Part shown: positions 24,641-33,728 of the stretch, piece after piece
Position numbering within the stretch: position 1 is the first letter of the stretch
Layout: every line of letters starts with the position of its first letter
From: Spirosoma sp. KCTC 42546
GTDB taxonomy: Bacteria > Bacteroidota > Bacteroidia > Cytophagales > Spirosomataceae
Direction of reading: 5' to 3'
NCBI RefSeq assembly: GCF_006965485.1
Contig: NZ_CP041360.1
Coordinates: 4,072,501-4,136,500, forward strand
Length of the DNA stretch: 64,000 nucleotides
Notes under the pieces: model-generated
What the model saw: the letters and a program-made list of their open reading frames with translations, nothing else
The model's database searches: none
Told to the model about the DNA's origin: nothing
Made by a program: the position numbers and the translations under genes

Positions 24641-24672
24641 AACGCTGGCACTGGTAGGGTCAGCGTTTTTTG
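24641..24672 (+). terminator. T-tailed hairpin 2 in the 24.2-24.9 kb gap
   Basis: AACGCTG pairs with CAGCGTT, then a T run. It shares its outer stem with hairpin 1, 300 bp away. There is no gene directly upstream that needs it. Confidence 0.7.
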
Positions 24673-24867
24673 TTTCATTACTTGTTACTCACAAGTTCGT
24701 TTGCCTTTTAAAATAGCTGGTCAGGCTGTCAGAAGGTAGGGGTTAGGAGCGCTTAAGGTTCATCTTGATGGAATAGGTTTAAGAGGACGAGAAGCCAATC
24801 TTTTTTTCAAAACAGTCAGCGGGCAAAGCGGTTCTTACAGGAGCATAAACTACTAACTTTATACCCT

Positions 24868-25095
24868 ATGTGGCAGGAACAGGATAATCAACTCACTCGT
24901 GATTTTCAGTTCGCTGATTTTAGCGAAGCCTTTGCGTTTATGACCCGCGTGGCACTTCTTGCTGAAAAAATGAACCATCATCCCTGGTGGTCAAATGTGT
25001 ATAATCAAATCACAATCAAGCTCTCCACGCATGATGCGGGGAATATCGTGACCGATAAAGATCGCAAACTGGCAGCAGCGATTGATAAACTATAG
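24868..25095 (+). CDS. phhB: 4a-hydroxytetrahydrobiopterin dehydratase (pterin-4a-carbinolamine dehydratase)
   Basis: 75 residues, slightly short for the family. The signature is complete: [36 protein letters not shown], with the catalytic H-H-P-W (near 37-41) and a later His in [13 protein letters not shown]. It dehydrates the carbinolamine formed by aromatic amino acid hydroxylases, or acts in pterin recycling. It is cytosolic. No hydroxylase gene is nearby. It is followed at once by a long inverted repeat, then rsmI. Confidence 0.92.
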   Translation: MWQEQDNQLTRDFQFADFSEAFAFMTRVALLAEKMNHHPWWSNVYNQITIKLSTHDAGNIVTDKDRKLAAAIDKL

Positions 25096-25185
25096 TTTCA
25101 GTTTACGGTTTGAGGTTTATGGTTGGCTGACGCATAAGGTTGGTGATGCGTCGGCCAACCATAAACCTCAAACCGTAAACTGAAA
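25096..25185. repeat. Intergenic inverted repeat, 40-bp arms
   Basis: Arms 25096-25135 and 25146-25185 match at 39 of 40 positions with a 10-nt loop. The arms contain AGTTTACGGTTTGAGG. It begins one base after the phhB stop and ends 20 bp before rsmI. Confidence 0.95.
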
Positions 25186-25205
25186 ACTGTAAACTATCTT
25201 GCGGC

Positions 25206-25937
25206 ATGAAATTGTACCTCGTGCCGACTCCTATCGGTAATCTTGACGACATCACGCTACGAGCCATTAAAATTTTGCAAAGCGTTGATGCCATTCTGGC
25301 TGAAGATACCCGTACATCGGGTGTGTTATTACGCCACCTGAACATCAGTAAGCCACTTCATAGCTACCATATTTTTAACGAACACCAAACCGTACAACGA
25401 TTGGTGAGCCAGTTGAAAGAGGGGAAAACACTCGCACTCGTGTCGGATGCGGGCACACCGGGCATCTCGGATCCTGGTTTTTTGCTTGTCCGGGAGTGCA
25501 TTAAAAACGATATTCCCGTTGAATGTTTGCCAGGCCCTACGGCATTCGTGCCGGCGCTGGTTAATTCAGGATTACCCAATGACCGTTTTACCTTCGAGGG
25601 ATTTTTACCCCATAAAAAAGGCCGTCAAACGCGGCTGGCCGAACTGGCAGGGGAGGAGCGTACGATGGTTTTCTACGAATCGCCCCATCGTCTGCTGAAA
25701 ACCCTTCAGCAATTTGCTGATCTGTTCGGTGCTGACCGACCAGCCAGCGTCTCCCGCGAACTCACCAAATTATTCGAGGAAAATCAGCGCGGGCCATTGT
25801 CCGAACTTATTGCGTATTTTGCCCAAAAAACGATTAAAGGCGAACTAGTCATCTGTGTTCAGGGAAAAGAACCGGTTCGAGCCAAGGCCAAACGAGTGTA
25901 TGACAATAATGTTGATGAAGAGGATGACGACGAATAG
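25206..25937 (+). CDS. rsmI: 16S rRNA (cytidine1402-2'-O)-methyltransferase RsmI
   Basis: 243 residues. The family signature is complete: LYLVPTPIGNLDDITLRAI, then EDTRTSGVLLRHL, LVSDAGTPGISDPGFLLVREC, LPGPTAFVPALVNSGLPNDRFTFEGFLP and the MVFYESPHRL block. It uses SAM to methylate the 2'-O of C1402 in the decoding centre. The acidic C-terminal tail (NNVDEEDDDE) overlaps the next gene's start by 14 nt. Confidence 0.96.
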   Translation: MKLYLVPTPIGNLDDITLRAIKILQSVDAILAEDTRTSGVLLRHLNISKPLHSYHIFNEHQTVQRLVSQLKEGKTLALVSDAGTPGISDPGFLLVRECIKNDIPVECLPGPTAFVPALVNSGLPNDRFTFEGFLPHKKGRQTRLAELAGEERTMVFYESPHRLLKTLQQFADLFGADRPASVSRELTKLFEENQRGPLSELIAYFAQKTIKGELVICVQGKEPVRAKAKRVYDNNVDEEDDDE

Positions 25938-27204
25938 AGAGCAGGTAGCGCGGGGCTCGGGGCTCGGGGCTCGGGGCAGGGAGCAGGGGAGCAAAAAATG
26001 GTTCATTTGCTTACTCCTTGTTTTTTATTCATCAGTCATCAGCCATCATTCATCATTCAGTCAAACGCTCTCCCCGGCCGCACGGGTTAGTTTGATCACG
26101 TATGGATCGGGGGATGATGATATATCGTCGGCGTTTGGGCATACGGAGATCCGACTTGTTGATCCGATGCTGGGTATGGATCGGGATTATAGTTACGGTG
26201 GCTTTGATTATCGGGCCGACTATTTTATCCTTAAATTTTTGCGAGGTACGCTGCCCTATTTTCTGACGGTTCATAATCTATATCAGGTCATTTATTATTA
26301 TCAGCAGACCAACCGCAGTGTCCGGGAGCAGCAGTTGAACCTGTCGCCTATACAGCGGCAACGACTGTTCGTGGCTCTGGAAAAGAACTATTTGCCCCAG
26401 AACCGGGAGTATAGGTATAAATTCTACTACGATAATTGCTCCACTCGCCCTCGCGACATGATTGCCGATGTTTGTGGGGATAGCTTAACAATTCCATCCC
26501 GTTCGCTGATGACCGGTAAATCGTACCGCGATCTGATGAACGATTATCTGAATGAAAAGCCCTGGTATCAATTAGGAATGAATCTTGCCATTGGCTGGCC
26601 AGCTAATGAACAGACCGACGGTTGGCTAGCCATGTACCTGCCCGACCAGGTGCACGACCAGTTTGCCCACGCTACAGTTCGCCAGGCAAATGGACAGTCG
26701 ATTCCGTTGGTGCAAAGCGAACAGACTATATTTGCGGCTCAAAAAACCTTTCGGCAGCAAGTGCCCCTGTATTTAGATCCCGACGTGGTGTTTACCGTAT
26801 TGGGCCTTCTGGTTGCCCTATTTACCATCCGGCGATACGTTGTAGCCGGCAAAGTTGATCGCTGGTTTGATCGGCTCCTGTTTGGGGTTTCTGGGTTTCT
26901 GGGTTGGTTTTTGTTCGTACTATGGATGATACGGGATGACGGTGTTACGGGTTGGAATCCAACCCTGTTGTACCTGATGCCCTTACACTTACCCTTGATT
27001 TACTGGGCTACCCGTTCAACAGCTACTGCCCAGCGCCGGACACGTTATTTTGGTGCTACAGCTGTTCTGCTCCTGCTTGGCATGGCGTTATCGAAGATAC
27101 CAGGCGGTTTCGATGTGATTTTTCCATTAACGCTGTTGATCCGGTGCGTTGTCAATATGCAGCCCGTCTGGCGAAACGAACAAACGCCCATGCGGGTTGC
27201 CTGA
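25924..27204 (+). CDS. DUF4105 family membrane-associated protein
   Basis: I use ATG 25924, which overlaps the rsmI end. The first 25 codons cross a GGGGCTC repeat and are unlike a normal signal, so a later non-ATG start is possible. A signal peptide follows (WFICLLLVFYSSV...SQT), partly encoded by CATCAT-type repeats. The DUF4105 domain covers residues 50-250, with SSAFGHTEIRL, YGGFDY, LRGTLPYFLTVH, and KFYYDNCSTRPRDM with the conserved Asn-Cys. Four C-terminal membrane helices follow. It resembles NlpC-like DUF4105 proteins; a protease or amidase role is only suggested by the His and Cys. Confidence 0.85.
   Translation: MTTNREQVARGSGLGARGREQGSKKWFICLLLVFYSSVISHHSSFSQTLSPAARVSLITYGSGDDDISSAFGHTEIRLVDPMLGMDRDYSYGGFDYRADYFILKFLRGTLPYFLTVHNLYQVIYYYQQTNRSVREQQLNLSPIQRQRLFVALEKNYLPQNREYRYKFYYDNCSTRPRDMIADVCGDSLTIPSRSLMTGKSYRDLMNDYLNEKPWYQLGMNLAIGWPANEQTDGWLAMYLPDQVHDQFAHATVRQANGQSIPLVQSEQTIFAAQKTFRQQVPLYLDPDVVFTVLGLLVALFTIRRYVVAGKVDRWFDRLLFGVSGFLGWFLFVLWMIRDDGVTGWNPTLLYLMPLHLPLIYWATRSTATAQRRTRYFGATAVLLLLGMALSKIPGGFDVIFPLTLLIRCVVNMQPVWRNEQTPMRVA
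25952..25979 (+). repeat. 7-bp tandem repeat GGGGCTC x3 in the DUF4105 5' region
   Basis: Three perfect copies and a fourth diverged one. Seven is not a multiple of three, so copy-number change would shift the frame between the ATG and the signal peptide. This could act as an on/off switch if that ATG is used. Confidence 0.85.
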
Positions 27205-27290
27205 TTATGTTTTTGATAGAATCGGGCTGGTTATAATTCCCGTAGAAGTTGCTTTATGTGAATGATCGAAAATCCTTCGCGCTACATTCC

Positions 27291-28586
27291 ATGAAAAAAC
27301 TATTTCTTCCCGGTTTACTGGTCATTTGGTTTACAAACGCGCTGGCTCAACCTGTTGAGCGGCTCGTAAAAGTGATTGTCACTCCCGACCATGCCGACTG
27401 GCTCTATAAAATTGGTGAACCCGTCAAATTTACGATTTCGGTTTACAAGAGTAATGTGCTGTTACGTGGGGCAAAACTGCGCTACGAAGTCGGCCCGGAG
27501 AAAATGGAGCCAACTAAAAAAGAAACCGTCACACTGAAAGATGGGACGCTGGCACTAGAGGGCGGTTCGATGAAAACTGGGGGCTTCCTGCGGTGCATTG
27601 CTACCGTTGAACTGGATGGAAAGGAGTACCGGGGGCTCACAACGGCTGGTTTTGAACCACAAACAATCCAGCCTACCGTAGCAAACCCCACCGATTTTAA
27701 GGCCTTTTGGGACAATGCAAAGGCCGATTTAGCCAAGGTGCCCATAGATGCCCGCCTGACGCTCTTACCCGAACGATGCACCGAACTTACCAACGTGTAC
27801 CACCTGAATCTACAGAACATTAACAACTCCCGCTTCTACGGAATTTTGTGTGTACCGAAGAAAGAGGGGAAATACCCAGCTATTTTACGGGTACCAGGGG
27901 CGGGAGTAAGGCCCTATAACGGCATGATTGCCGAAGCGGAGAAGGGGTTTATAACCCTCGAAGTAGGTATTCACGGAGTGCCTGTTACTATGGACCCAAT
28001 TGTGTATGAAAACCTGGCGCGTGGCCCACTTAACGGCTACCAATCGGCTAATCTTGATGACCGCGACCGGTATTATTATAAGCGGGTGTATCTGGGCTGC
28101 GTGAGAGCCGTGGATTTTCTGACGAGTATGCCGCAATATGATGGGCAGAATCTGGCCGTTACGGGCGGAAGTCAGGGTGGTGCCTTGTCAATTGTAACCG
28201 CTGGCCTGGACTCGCGTATCAAGTGGTTGGGGGCGTTCTATCCGGCTCTGGCCGACGTGACCGGCTACCTTAACGGGCGGGCAGGCGGCTGGCCGCATCT
28301 CTTCACCGGAAATGAGCTGGCATTCAATAACAAGCCTGATCGCATTAAAACAACGGGTTATTATGATGTAGTTAATTTTGCCCGGCTGGTCAACGTGCCG
28401 GGTCGATATGCCTGGGGCTTTAACGACGAAACCTGTCCGCCCACCTCGATGTACGCTGCTTACAATGTGATCCCTGGCCAGAAAACGCTGGATATATCGT
28501 TTATCGACACTGGACACTGGACATACCCTGAAGAAACCGAGAAAATGACCAATTGGCTGCTGGCGAAGTTAAAAGGCTGGAAGTAA
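27291..28586 (+). CDS. Acetylxylan esterase/cephalosporin-C deacetylase family (AXE1) protein
   Basis: About 431 residues from ATG 27291, where MKKLFLPGLLVIWFTNALAQ is a signal peptide; an upstream start adds no family sequence. An N-terminal beta domain (residues 20-130) precedes an alpha/beta hydrolase. The nucleophile Ser is in VTGGSQGGALSIV (near 301), the acid lies near WGFNDETCPP, and the His is in IDTGHWTYPEE (near 410). It probably deacetylates plant polysaccharides in the periplasm. It stands alone in its transcription unit. Confidence 0.9.
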   Translation: MKKLFLPGLLVIWFTNALAQPVERLVKVIVTPDHADWLYKIGEPVKFTISVYKSNVLLRGAKLRYEVGPEKMEPTKKETVTLKDGTLALEGGSMKTGGFLRCIATVELDGKEYRGLTTAGFEPQTIQPTVANPTDFKAFWDNAKADLAKVPIDARLTLLPERCTELTNVYHLNLQNINNSRFYGILCVPKKEGKYPAILRVPGAGVRPYNGMIAEAEKGFITLEVGIHGVPVTMDPIVYENLARGPLNGYQSANLDDRDRYYYKRVYLGCVRAVDFLTSMPQYDGQNLAVTGGSQGGALSIVTAGLDSRIKWLGAFYPALADVTGYLNGRAGGWPHLFTGNELAFNNKPDRIKTTGYYDVVNFARLVNVPGRYAWGFNDETCPPTSMYAAYNVIPGQKTLDISFIDTGHWTYPEETEKMTNWLLAKLKGWK

Positions 28587-28593
28587 GAATTTA

Positions 28594-28688
28594 TTTAAAC
28601 ACAAAGAGCGCAAAGGACATCGCCAAGGTCGCAAGGCTATAAATTCTTTGCGTTCTTTGCGATGTCCTTTGCGCTCATTGCGTTTAAA
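28594..28688. repeat. Intergenic inverted repeat, 43-nt arms
   Basis: Arms 28594-28636 and 28646-28688, with a few mismatches and a 9-nt loop. The arms share GAGCGCAAAGGACATCGC. It fills the whole gap and ends 4 bp before the next ATG. Confidence 0.93.
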
Positions 28689-28692
28689 CATT

Positions 28693-29646
28693 ATGCAACT
28701 CTTTGTCAATTCCAACCTCAACGATACGCTTAAAGCGGAACTTCAACAGCAACTTTCTTCCGACCAATTTGCTGGAGCGGAACCAATAACCATTGTATAT
28801 CGGGATGAGCTCCCTAAAGCCGAACAGGAAGCGGCCTTGCAGTCGGCAAACCTCATCATGGGTAATCCACCGGCGGCCTGGTTTGCCAAGGCCTTACCCA
28901 ATCTAAAATTCTGGCAGTTGGACTCCGCAGGGTTCGATGGGTATAAATCGGTTCAGCTTACGGCCACCATCGCCAACATGGGTAACTATTTTGCACTCCC
29001 CTGTGCCGAAACAATGGTGGCCGGCATTCTGGCGGTCTATCGGTGTATACCTGAATTGACACTACTGCAAGCTCGCTCTGAATGGGTGGGTGCTCCCATT
29101 CGGGCCCGCACCAATTTGTTGTGGAAGAAGCGAGTGGTTATTCTGGGAACCGGAACCATTGGTCAGTCCGTGCGCCAGATGCTAACCGGTTTTCAGTGCG
29201 AGCTGTACATGCTGGCCCGTACCGATCCGCAAGCCGATTTACACACGGCCGATGAACTCAAAGCGCTCCTGCCAAAGATTGATATTGTTGTCAATTGCCT
29301 GCCCGGTACTGCAACCGGTTTTTTCTCTGCCGATCTGATCACCGCAATGAAGCCCGGTAGTCTATACGCAAATGTGGGCAGAGGCAGTACTACCGACGAG
29401 CCAGCCCTGATAAGCGCGCTACAGTCGGGCCATCTGGGGGGGGCTGTACTTGATGTCACGGCAACCGAACCCCTTCCTGCTGATAACCCGCTCTGGACAC
29501 TGCCGAATGTGGTTCTCACTCAGCATACGGGCGGTGGGCAGCCCAATGAAGATGCTGGAAAGGTCGATCAGTTCCTCCGAAATCTAGCGCTTTTTCTGGC
29601 TGGTAAGCCCGTTGAAACTGCCGTGGAACTGGGACGGGGTTATTGA
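28693..29646 (+). CDS. D-2-hydroxyacid dehydrogenase family protein
   Basis: 317 residues from ATG 28693, right after the inverted repeat; the open frame upstream is inside the repeat. The Rossmann motif is VVILGTGTIGQSV (near 146-158). The family catalytic set is visible as NVGRGSTTDEPAL (Arg), VTATEPLPADNPLW (Glu) and LTQHTGGGQ (His). It would reduce 2-keto acids with NAD(P)H. The usual substrate motif is not specific enough to name a substrate. It is cytosolic. Confidence 0.88.
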   Translation: MQLFVNSNLNDTLKAELQQQLSSDQFAGAEPITIVYRDELPKAEQEAALQSANLIMGNPPAAWFAKALPNLKFWQLDSAGFDGYKSVQLTATIANMGNYFALPCAETMVAGILAVYRCIPELTLLQARSEWVGAPIRARTNLLWKKRVVILGTGTIGQSVRQMLTGFQCELYMLARTDPQADLHTADELKALLPKIDIVVNCLPGTATGFFSADLITAMKPGSLYANVGRGSTTDEPALISALQSGHLGGAVLDVTATEPLPADNPLWTLPNVVLTQHTGGGQPNEDAGKVDQFLRNLALFLAGKPVETAVELGRGY

Positions 29647-29801
29647 GATGGACACTAAACTTATTTTGCGGGATTAGCCTTTTAATGGCTACTATGCCCG
29701 TTTTTTCAAGTTTTTTTTGTATATTTAAGGAGCCGAACGAGTAGTGAATCGTTCGGTTAATTTGCGTACTTATCCACTGGAACAGTTCCTGAAGCAAGTC
29801 A

Positions 29802-32516
29802 ATGACAAACGAAGAAAATGAACAGCCGATTGAGGACGATAGCCAGCAACCAGAAGGATTTCCATCTGCCGATGGAACCGAGCTGACCGACGGTCCTCTG
29901 CCGGAACAACCACTCACTGAACCTACCAATGAAGTCCTGCATGATCAGACCGTTGTGTCAGGATTGTACGAAAACTACTTTCTCGATTACGCATCTTACG
30001 TTATTCTTGAGCGGGCCGTTCCTGCCGTTGAAGATGGGTTGAAACCCGTTCAGCGCCGGATTCTGCATGCCCTGAAAGAAATGGACGATGGGCGGTTTAA
30101 TAAAGTGGCCAATGTAATTGGTCAGACGATGCAGTTCCACCCCCATGGCGATGCGTCCATTGGCGAAGCCCTCGTCAACATTGGTCAGAAGGAACTCCTC
30201 TTTGATACCCAGGGGAGCTGGGGAGATGTGCGCACTGGCGACGGAGCAGCAGCCCCACGATATATTGAAGTGCGACTGTCGAAGTTTGCGCAGGATGCCA
30301 TTTACAATGATAAAACGACCGAGTGGCAACTATCTTACGATGGACGTAAACGCGAACCGGTTACACTACCCGTAAAGTTTCCCTTGTTGCTGGCTCAGGG
30401 CGTTGAGGGCATTGCGGTTGGTCTGTCGACCAAAATCCTGCCTCACAACTTCAATGAACTGATTGATGCTTCCATTCAGATTCTGAAAGACAAACCCGTA
30501 TCGCTCTTTCCCGATTTTCAGACGGGAGGGCATATTGATGTTAGCAATTACAATGACGGACACCGAGGGGGTAAGGTGCGGGTGCGGGCTAAAATTGAAG
30601 AAATCGATAAAAAAATCCTGGCTATCCGAGATGTGCCCTATGGGATCACAACCTCGCAGTTGATCGACTCGATTGTTAAGGCAGCTGAGCTGGGTAAAAT
30701 TCGGATTAAAGCCCCGAGCCGAAACGTGGCAGCTGTAGTTGATAACACAGCGAAGGATGTTGAGATTCTGGTTCACCTACAGCCGGGTGTTTCGCCTGAT
30801 GTGTCCATTGATGCACTCTACGCCTTTACAGATTGTGAGGTGTCTATTTCACCCAATGCCTGCGTGATCATTGGCGACAAACCCCATTTTGTTAGCGTAA
30901 CGGACATTCTCCGGGTCAATACCCACCAAACCGTTCAGTTGCTGCAACGCGAGCTGGAAATACGGCGTAGTGAGTTAATGGAACGGTTGCTGTACAGCTC
31001 GCTCGAAAAGATTTTTATAGAGAACCGCATTTACCGAAAAATTGAGGAGTGCGAGACCTTTGAAGCGGTGCTGGAAACCATCGACAAAGCACTCAAACCG
31101 TTTAAAAAGCAATTTTACAGGGCTATTACGCAGGATGATCTGATCCGTTTGACCGAGATCAAAATTAAGCGGATTTCAAAATACGATGGATTCAAAGCGG
31201 AGGAGTTAATGCGTCGACTGGAGCAGGAATTAGCCGAAACGGAAGATAACCTGGCTAACATCACCCGCTACGCCATTAACTATTACAAGGATCTGCAGAA
31301 GAAGTACGGCAAAGGCCGGGAGCGAAAAACGGAAATTCGGGCCTTTAACACGATTGCCGCCAGCGTGGTAGCAGCCGCCAATCAGAAACTATACGTTGAC
31401 CGGGAAGGTGGATTTATTGGGTACGGATTGAAGAAAGAAGAATACGTTTGTGATTGCTCCGACATCGACGATATCATCGTATTTCGGCGTGATGGCAAAT
31501 GCATGGTCACGAAAATTCAGGATAAGGTATTTGTCGGCAAGGATATTGTACATGTGTCGGTATTCAAGAAAAACGACGAACGCAAGATTTATAACCTGAT
31601 TTACCTGGATGGGAAATCGGGCATTTCGATGGCCAAGCGATTCCCCGTGACTGGCGTTACCCGCGACCGCGAGTATGACTTGACGATGGGAAATCCCAAA
31701 TCGAAAGTAACGTATTTTAGTGCGAACGATAATGGGGAAGCCGAAGTGATAACCATTAACCTGACAGCACAAAGTTCGGCGAAGATCAAGCAGTTCGATT
31801 ATGACTTTGCTTCGGTCGGGATTAAGAATCGCTCGGCTCAGGGTAATATTCTGACCAAGTATCCGGTTCGGAAAATCACCCAGAAAACGGGCGGTGTTTC
31901 TACCCTCGGCGGAGTTGATATCTGGTACGATGAGCACCTGGGTCGACTCAACCGCGACGAACGGGGTAAGTTGCTGGGGAATTTCGATGCAAAAGACAGT
32001 ATTCTGGTCGTCTACAAAGATGGCCAGTACGAACTGACCAGTTTTGACCTTACGAACCGTTACGAACCGAATGATATAAGTATTCTCATAAAGTTTGACC
32101 CTGAAACGGTACTGTCGGCGGTGTATTACGAAGCGAATCAGAAAGCCTGGTACGTAAAACGATTTAAGGTTGAAACGAGCACGCTGGATAAGAAATTCAG
32201 TTTTATTGGTGATACCAAAGGGTCGAAGTCACTGACCATTACTGCTGATCGACACCCACGCATTGAGGTCATTCATCAGGTAAAAGACCGGGGACCGCTG
32301 GAAAAGATGATTCTGGAGCCAGAAGGGTTTATTGATGTTCGGGGCTGGAAGGCGTTGGGTAATAAATTGCCGTTCGCCAAAGTTAAAGAGGTTAAACTCC
32401 TGGCACCTAAGATCGTCAAAGAGGCCGTGAAAGTCGCGCCACTCCTTGAGTCGATTGACGCTGGAACCGCTGAGACCGATGAGAAAGAACCAGTGCAGTT
32501 GGGCTTGTTTTCATAA
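29802..32516 (+). CDS. parC: DNA topoisomerase IV/gyrase subunit A (ParC-type)
   Basis: 904 residues. After an acidic N-terminal tail comes the breakage-reunion domain: FLDYASYVILERAVPAVEDG, LKPVQRRILHAL and GQTMQFHPHGDASIGEALV, with the quinolone-determining region. The catalytic Tyr is in GAAAPRYIEVRLSKFA (near 152). The tower and coiled coil lie around residues 370-500. The C-terminal domain (550-870) is divergent and lacks a clear GyrA box, which favours ParC. With ParE, encoded elsewhere, it decatenates chromosomes. Confidence 0.93.
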   Translation: MTNEENEQPIEDDSQQPEGFPSADGTELTDGPLPEQPLTEPTNEVLHDQTVVSGLYENYFLDYASYVILERAVPAVEDGLKPVQRRILHALKEMDDGRFNKVANVIGQTMQFHPHGDASIGEALVNIGQKELLFDTQGSWGDVRTGDGAAAPRYIEVRLSKFAQDAIYNDKTTEWQLSYDGRKREPVTLPVKFPLLLAQGVEGIAVGLSTKILPHNFNELIDASIQILKDKPVSLFPDFQTGGHIDVSNYNDGHRGGKVRVRAKIEEIDKKILAIRDVPYGITTSQLIDSIVKAAELGKIRIKAPSRNVAAVVDNTAKDVEILVHLQPGVSPDVSIDALYAFTDCEVSISPNACVIIGDKPHFVSVTDILRVNTHQTVQLLQRELEIRRSELMERLLYSSLEKIFIENRIYRKIEECETFEAVLETIDKALKPFKKQFYRAITQDDLIRLTEIKIKRISKYDGFKAEELMRRLEQELAETEDNLANITRYAINYYKDLQKKYGKGRERKTEIRAFNTIAASVVAAANQKLYVDREGGFIGYGLKKEEYVCDCSDIDDIIVFRRDGKCMVTKIQDKVFVGKDIVHVSVFKKNDERKIYNLIYLDGKSGISMAKRFPVTGVTRDREYDLTMGNPKSKVTYFSANDNGEAEVITINLTAQSSAKIKQFDYDFASVGIKNRSAQGNILTKYPVRKITQKTGGVSTLGGVDIWYDEHLGRLNRDERGKLLGNFDAKDSILVVYKDGQYELTSFDLTNRYEPNDISILIKFDPETVLSAVYYEANQKAWYVKRFKVETSTLDKKFSFIGDTKGSKSLTITADRHPRIEVIHQVKDRGPLEKMILEPEGFIDVRGWKALGNKLPFAKVKEVKLLAPKIVKEAVKVAPLLESIDAGTAETDEKEPVQLGLFS

Positions 32517-32523
32517 GGTATTC

Positions 32524-32595
32524 GGTTTTTGGTTTACGGTAGGCTGACGCATGAACTAAACTATTCTTGCGTCAGCCTACCGTAAACCAAAAACC
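32524..32595. repeat. Intergenic inverted repeat, 28-bp perfect arms
   Basis: Arms 32524-32551 and 32568-32595, extended outside by GGTATTC.../...GAATACC. The phrase GGTTTACGGTAGGCTGACGC is close to that at 25096. It starts right after the parC stop. Confidence 0.95.
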
Positions 32596-32631
32596 GTAAA
32601 CCGAATACCACCTAATAGATTACGTTTAGCA

Positions 32632-32997
32632 ATGGCAGATACGAAATTTTTAGGATTACGGACGGTAATTTATGCTGCTCCCAATCTTAGCGAAACCAAA
32701 GAGTGGTACACGAAGGCGTTTGGTATTGCCCCGTATTTCGATCAGCCCTTCTATGTTGGTTTTAATATTGGCGGCTATGAACTGGGTCTTGATCCCAATG
32801 CACAGCTTGTTGAGGGAAGTACACTAACGTATTGGGGTGTTTCCAACATTGAGGATAGCATGCAGCACTTACTGGCTTTGGGTGCTACACCCCATGCTGA
32901 TATACAGGATGTGGGGGATGAGATCAAAGTTGCTTCCATCCGTGATCCCTTTGGGAATCTGATTGGCGTCATTGAGAATCCGCATTTTAGTTTGTAA
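32632..32997 (+). CDS. VOC/glyoxalase-fold protein
   Basis: 121 residues, one full VOC module. It has the paired beta-alpha-beta-beta-beta pattern: RTVIYAAPNLSETKEWYTKAFG, FNIGGYELGLDP, YWGVSNIEDSMQHLLALGA and VASIRDPFGNLIGVIENP (metal Glu near the end). Members bind a metal and act on varied small molecules or confer drug binding; the substrate is unknown. It is 3 bp upstream of the DUF218 gene, so they are co-transcribed. Confidence 0.9.
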   Translation: MADTKFLGLRTVIYAAPNLSETKEWYTKAFGIAPYFDQPFYVGFNIGGYELGLDPNAQLVEGSTLTYWGVSNIEDSMQHLLALGATPHADIQDVGDEIKVASIRDPFGNLIGVIENPHFSL

Positions 32998-33000
32998 TAG

Positions 33001-33702
33001 ATGAACACGACCTTGGCTACTGACTACAGCGACGATATACACCGCGAAGCGGCTGGTGTTCGTGTAGCCAAGCGTGTGATCAAAGTGCTGATTGGTTTCC
33101 TGTTTACTGGGGCAATGGCTGTGTTGCTAAGTAACTGGTGGGTTGTTTATAATACGAAAGACCAGATTTATTTTGATATCAATGAGTTGCCTGCCAATGA
33201 TTTCGGATTGGTGTTAGGTACGAGTAAGTTTGTGCGTACGGGTAAAGAAAACCTGTTCTTTCGATATCGGATGGAGGCTACCGCCCGACTTTGGAAAGAG
33301 GGAAAAGTGAAGTACCTCATTTTAAGCGGTAACAACGACTCTGAATATTACAATGAACCGGTAGATATGCAACGGGCCCTGGTCAAACTCGGCGTGCCTG
33401 CGTCAGTTATGCAACTGGATTATGCAGGTTTCCGGACCTTCGATTCGGTGGTCCGATGCAAGGACGAGTTCAACCAGGAAAAGATTACGATTATCTCTCA
33501 AAATTTCCACAATGCCCGTGCCCTCTACATCGGAAACCATGAGGGTATGGAAGCCATTGCATTTGCTGCTCAGGACGTACCAGACGGTTATTCCCTTCGC
33601 ACACTTGTTCGGGAGTATCTGGCCCGCCCTTATGCACTCCTCGATGTGCATATATTCCGTCCGCAACCGGAGAAGGGAAACTGGCAGCGAAAACGCAAAT
33701 AG
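33001..33702 (+). CDS. SanA/YdcF-like DUF218 membrane protein
   Basis: 233 residues. One N-terminal membrane helix (VLIGFLFTGAMAVLLSNWWVV, near 30-50) is followed by a periplasmic DUF218 domain with FGLVLGTSKFVRTG, LILSGNNDSEYYNEPVDM, TFDSVVRCKDEF and ITIISQNFHNARALYI. SanA/ElyC-type proteins affect envelope permeability and lipid carrier use. It lies between the VOC gene and a converging Wzi-like gene. Confidence 0.9.
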   Translation: MNTTLATDYSDDIHREAAGVRVAKRVIKVLIGFLFTGAMAVLLSNWWVVYNTKDQIYFDINELPANDFGLVLGTSKFVRTGKENLFFRYRMEATARLWKEGKVKYLILSGNNDSEYYNEPVDMQRALVKLGVPASVMQLDYAGFRTFDSVVRCKDEFNQEKITIISQNFHNARALYIGNHEGMEAIAFAAQDVPDGYSLRTLVREYLARPYALLDVHIFRPQPEKGNWQRKRK

Positions 33703-33728
33703 CCATTGCTGGTCGATCAGCGAAATTC

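Noticed and set aside
26070..26090. CCCCGGCCGCACGGG as another micro-insertion
   Set aside because: It is part of a continuous, conserved DUF4105 coding block (SPAARVSLI) and lacks the CGCW-stem-loop order.
29516..29929. 137-codon minus-strand frame at the parC start
   Set aside because: It is antisense to the dehydrogenase end and the parC start and has no family features.
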